A stretch of 63,199 nucleotides of DNA, from the NCBI GenBank assembly GCA_905209075.1, contig CAJLRL010000012.1, positions 1 to 63,199 of the forward strand, written 5' to 3'. Below are positions 60,757-63,199 of the stretch, piece after piece (within the stretch, counting starts at the first letter, position 1; the number at the start of each line of letters is the position of its first letter). The translations under genes were made by a program, and so were the position numbers. The notes under the pieces are model-generated. The model was not told where the DNA came from, searched no databases, and saw nothing but the letters and a program-made list of their open reading frames with translations. Source of the DNA: an uncultured Lachnospiraceae bacterium. Lineage in GTDB: Bacteria; Bacillota; Clostridia; Lachnospirales; Lachnospiraceae.

Positions 60757-61502
60757 TCTGAGACCTCCTTAATATTCTTGTATTTTTTATAGTTTTCATT
60801 ACTGATTTTGTTTGTAATAATAACTGCATCTTTAAATTCTCCGAATTTAATGCTGGATATCTGTGAAAACTTACTCTCATCTGCGAGAATATATTTTTCT
60901 TTACTGTTTTCCATTGACTTTTTCTTTACCATGGCTTCCTTTATTTCCGGAGTTGTGAAACCATTTTTAACGTTTATGCCATTTGCTCCCCAGAAACCTT
61001 TAGTAAAATTATATTTGTCTAATGCAAAAACTGCCTCATCACCTACAATAGCTTCTGTTATAGATTTAAATTCTCCCCCAAGAATATAAACCGTGTATCC
61101 CTTTTCTGAAAGCTTCTTTGCATTGGTAAGAGAATTTGTGACAAAAACAGCATCCTGTGCCTCGATATAATTTATCATAAGCTCAGTTGTTGTACCCGCA
61201 TCTATATACACGAAATCATGATTTTTTATAAGTGAAGCTGCATATTTTGCTATTGCCTCTTTCTCATCATGATTTACCATCTGCCTGCTTGTAAAATTTT
61301 CATCCTGTGTATGGATATTTGAGTTATTTGATATTGCACCCCCATGTACTTTTGTTAAATAACCCTTTTTATCCATAGCCACTAAATCACGCCTTATAGT
61401 TGACTCAGATGCATCAAGTTCATCCATAAGCTGTTGGACTGTAGCACTACCCATAGAATCTATTATGTTCAATATTCTGGAAAATCTTTCTTCAGCTAAC
61501 AT
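60753..61502 (-). CDS. fruR: DeoR-family fructose operon repressor
   Basis: N-terminal DeoR HTH (SATVQQLMDELDASESTIRRD, about 15-35) and a C-terminal sugar-phosphate sensor (AGTTTELMINYI, GGEFKSITEAIVGD). It likely represses the fruRKA operon until fructose-1-phosphate accumulates. TAGGAG precedes the ATG. Confidence 0.93.
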   Translation of the reverse strand: MLAEERFSRILNIIDSMGSATVQQLMDELDASESTIRRDLVAMDKKGYLTKVHGGAISNNSNIHTQDENFTSRQMVNHDEKEAIAKYAASLIKNHDFVYIDAGTTTELMINYIEAQDAVFVTNSLTNAKKLSEKGYTVYILGGEFKSITEAIVGDEAVFALDKYNFTKGFWGANGINVKNGFTTPEIKEAMVKKKSMENSKEKYILADESKFSQISSIKFGEFKDAVIITNKISNENYKKYKNIKEVSE

Positions 61503-61539
61503 TCTTTCTCCTAAATAACAGTTTTTTGTTTACAACATA

Positions 61540-61568
61540 ATTATATTTTCTAAATCGTTCAAAGTCAA
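61540..61568 (-). promoter_or_regulatory. Promoter of the fru operon
   Basis: Minus-strand TTGACT (61568-61563), 17-bp spacer, TATAAT (61545-61540). Confidence 0.75.
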
Positions 61569-61661
61569 TCATTATCAGTCATCTCTGTTCACAAAAATTT
61601 ATAGTAAAATTTGGTAAAAATGCATATACGCTCCACATTATTTATACTTTTTGTTCAAAAA
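61556..61661. promoter_or_regulatory. Repeated GTTCA(A/C)AA motifs, possible FruR sites
   Basis: GTTCA-type motifs occur at 61557, 61587 and 61653 in the same orientation. The first overlaps the fru -35 region. DeoR-family repressors often bind several direct repeats, so these are candidate operators. The distances (30 and 66 bp) are uneven. Confidence 0.35.
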
Positions 61662-61806
61662 ACTAATGCAAATTATATGCAATTTAACAAATAAATTACT
61701 TATCTATAAAAAATAAAAAAGATTATAAGACATAGTTTTAAAAATTTTTGACTGATTTTGACCGTTTTATATAATAGAGTCATTTTAAAATCATTTTATA
61801 CTTTTA

Positions 61807-61834
61807 TTGACTCATATAACAATTTTTATATAAT
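61807..61834 (+). promoter_or_regulatory. Promoter of the oxidoreductase gene
   Basis: TTGACT (61807-61812), 16-bp spacer, TATAAT (61829-61834). The stretch between this and the fru promoter is AT-rich and non-coding. Confidence 0.7.
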
Positions 61835-61868
61835 GTATTCATACAATAATTATTCAAAGGAGGCACAT

Positions 61869-62858
61869 ATGAAACAATATAACTGGGCAACACTTGGCTG
61901 TGGAGTCATTGCAAACGAATTAGCTAATGCACTTTCTAAACAGGGTAGGACTCTTTATTCTGTTGCTAACAGAACTCATGAAAAAGCTGTATCTTTTGCA
62001 CAAAAATATGGTATAAGTAAAGTTTATGAGTGTATAGATGATGTTTTTACCGATCCAGATGTGGATATTATATATATTTCTACTCCACATAATACACATA
62101 TCAGATACTTAAAAAAGGCTTTAGCAAACGGAAAACATGTACTTTGTGAAAAATCTATAACTCTGAATATTAATGAGCTTGATGAAGCAATTTTAATCTC
62201 ACAAAAAAATAATGTTATACTTGCTGAAGCTATGACAATATATCATATGCCTATATATAAAGAGCTTAATAAAATTATCTCAGATGGTAAGCTGGGTAAG
62301 CTCAATCTGATACAGGTAAATTTTGGAAGTTATAAAGATTACGATATGTCAAACCGATTTTTTAATAGAAATCTTGCAGGAGGTGCACTACTTGATATAG
62401 GCGTATATTCTCTCTCATTAATCCGCTGGTTTTTCACAGAATCCGCCGATCAGATATTATCCCAGGTAAAATATGCTCCAACCGGAGTTGATGAACAGGT
62501 AGGAATACTTCTTATGAATTCATCCTCTGAAATGGCCACTGTTACTTTATCGCTTCATTCTAAACAGCCTAAACGCGCAACAATATCATTTGACAAAGCT
62601 TATATTGAAATTTTTGAATATCCAAGAGGCATGCAGGCTGCCATTATCTATACTGACGACGGACACAAAGAGATTATAGATGCCGGCGATACTAATGATG
62701 CATTGTTTTATGAAATAACCGATATGGAAAAAGCTGTAAATTCATCTGATCCAAAAGAGATTGAAGATCTTATGCATTGTCAATATACATATGATGTTAT
62801 GAAAATTATGTCAGATATAAGAACTGACTGGGGAATGAAATATCCTGAAGAAGAATAA
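61869..62858 (+). CDS. Gfo/Idh/MocA-family oxidoreductase
   Basis: NAD(P)-binding N-terminal Rossmann fold (ATLGCGVIANELANAL; VDIIYISTPHNTHI; VLCEKSIT, where the EK motif is conserved) and a C-terminal substrate domain (GGALLDIGVYSLSLIRW). It is likely a sugar or cyclitol dehydrogenase; substrate unknown. ATG at 61869 follows AAAGGAGGCAC; a longer upstream frame is not supported. 329 aa. Confidence 0.88.
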   Translation: MKQYNWATLGCGVIANELANALSKQGRTLYSVANRTHEKAVSFAQKYGISKVYECIDDVFTDPDVDIIYISTPHNTHIRYLKKALANGKHVLCEKSITLNINELDEAILISQKNNVILAEAMTIYHMPIYKELNKIISDGKLGKLNLIQVNFGSYKDYDMSNRFFNRNLAGGALLDIGVYSLSLIRWFFTESADQILSQVKYAPTGVDEQVGILLMNSSSEMATVTLSLHSKQPKRATISFDKAYIEIFEYPRGMQAAIIYTDDGHKEIIDAGDTNDALFYEITDMEKAVNSSDPKEIEDLMHCQYTYDVMKIMSDIRTDWGMKYPEEE

Positions 62859-62890
62859 AAAAAAGATGGTTTCATAAAACCATCTTTTTT
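62856..62890. terminator. Bidirectional terminator
   Basis: GATGGTTT-catAA-AACCATC with A-run before and T-run after; it serves the oxidoreductase on the plus strand and the rRNA-tRNA transcript on the minus strand. Confidence 0.85.
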
Positions 62891-62892
62891 AG

Positions 62893-62963
62893 AGGTGACA
62901 GCCGGATTTGAACCGGCGATGACGGTGTTGCAGACCGGGGCCTTACCACTTGGCTATGTCACC
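62893..62963 (-). tRNA. tRNA-Cys (GCA)
   Basis: Cloverleaf with acceptor GGTGACA/TGTCACC, anticodon loop CTGCAAC (anticodon GCA), T arm GCCGGTTCAAATCCGGC and discriminator T, as expected for cysteine. CCA is not encoded. The top anticodon-stem pair is mismatched. Confidence 0.93.
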
Positions 62964-62979
62964 ATATAATATTAAAAAA

Positions 62980-63051
62980 CTCCCCGAGTAGGGCTCGAAC
63001 CTACAACAACTCGGTTAACAGCCGAGTGCTCTACCATTGAGCTATCGAGGA
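62980..63051 (-). tRNA. tRNA-Asn (GTT)
   Basis: Acceptor TCCTCGA/TCGGGGA, anticodon loop CTGTTAA (anticodon GTT), T arm TAGGTTCGAGCCCTA, discriminator G. CCA is not encoded. It lies directly behind the 23S rRNA gene. Confidence 0.94.
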
Positions 63052-63157
63052 TCATTTAAAGGTATGTGCCTTCAAAACTTCACACAAATGATTACTTCAT
63101 ACTTTCCGAAAAACCTATTCTTCGAAAAACACATCTCGTTTTTCTCCGTTATTAACC

Positions 63158-63199
63158 TGATTAAGCCCTCGACCTATTAGTAACAGTCAGCTCCACACA
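63158..63199 (-). rRNA. 23S rRNA, 3' end (partial)
   Basis: On the minus strand the last bases contain GAGCTGACTG and TACTAATAGGTCGAGGGCTT, the highly conserved 3' terminus of 23S rRNA. The gene continues beyond the right edge of the window. Its 3' end is set near 63158 by comparison with the conserved ending; the exact base is uncertain. Confidence 0.9.

Noticed and set aside
61758..61868. N-terminal extension of the Gfo/Idh/MocA gene (37 extra codons)
   Set aside because: The region holds the promoter, and AAAGGAGG sits right before the internal ATG at 61869.

Overview
The window is a low-GC Gram-positive chromosome segment, most likely from a motile gut Lachnospiraceae (Lachnospira/Roseburia-like). 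The evidence is the gene content (flagellin and FliS, a Firmicutes-type Tad pilus cluster with DUF5702 and FHA proteins, a DUF6240-like protein, FruRKA, MecA), strong AGGAGG ribosome sites and TTG/GTG starts. The genus is inference only.

Layout. 1-2.8 kb is an accessory scar: a decayed tyrosine integrase, a compact type I toxin-antitoxin-like locus (toxin peptide of 28 aa plus antisense RNA), a charged hypothetical protein and a Fic fragment fused to the end of a Crp/Fnr regulator. 2-4 kb is an HcpR-like regulator divergent from an FrdX-like ferredoxin. 4-8.2 kb is a DNA repair group (UvrD-like helicase, YolD-like protein, Y-family polymerase). 8.2-11.9 kb holds a GH27 alpha-galactosidase and a tandem PII-like protein with a DUF1538 membrane protein. 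12.2-13.7 kb is a secreted transglutaminase-like protein with 22-residue repeats, cut off from its upstream region by an intact IS607-type element (13.7-15.7 kb) with TnpB and a probable omega RNA. 15.7-23.3 kb is housekeeping (argF-birA, SleB-like hydrolase, murG, HIT, flavoprotein, rhomboid).

23.3-32.4 kb is a complete minus-strand Tad/Flp type IVb pilus operon with two prepilin peptidases, a 55-aa Flp pilin too short for most gene finders, TadA/B/C/Z, TadE/TadG-like proteins and an FHA reader. 32.6-36 kb contains YaaL, FliS, flagellin with a sigma-28 promoter, a DUF1858 protein under a promoter with a perfect inverted repeat, and MecA. 36.2-38.3 kb is the most unusual part: a Hanks-type kinase fused to a MinD/ParA-like domain, a second MinD/ParA-like protein and a tiny third ORF, all translationally overlapping. 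Both MinD-like domains, and TadZ in the pilus operon, lack the P-loop lysine.

38.6-49 kb has cell-envelope hydrolases (GH18, amidase), a 1024-aa repeat protein, glycogen branching enzyme and a TPR-AAA protein with a low-complexity repeat. 49-55.8 kb has an AI-2E-family permease, an aconitase-family hydratase, a two-component system and a coiled-coil protein. 55.9-62.9 kb has an orphan DnaK, the fructose PTS operon and a Gfo/Idh/MocA oxidoreductase. The right edge has tRNA-Cys, tRNA-Asn and the 3' end of a 23S rRNA on the minus strand, with no 5S gene in the gap behind the 23S.
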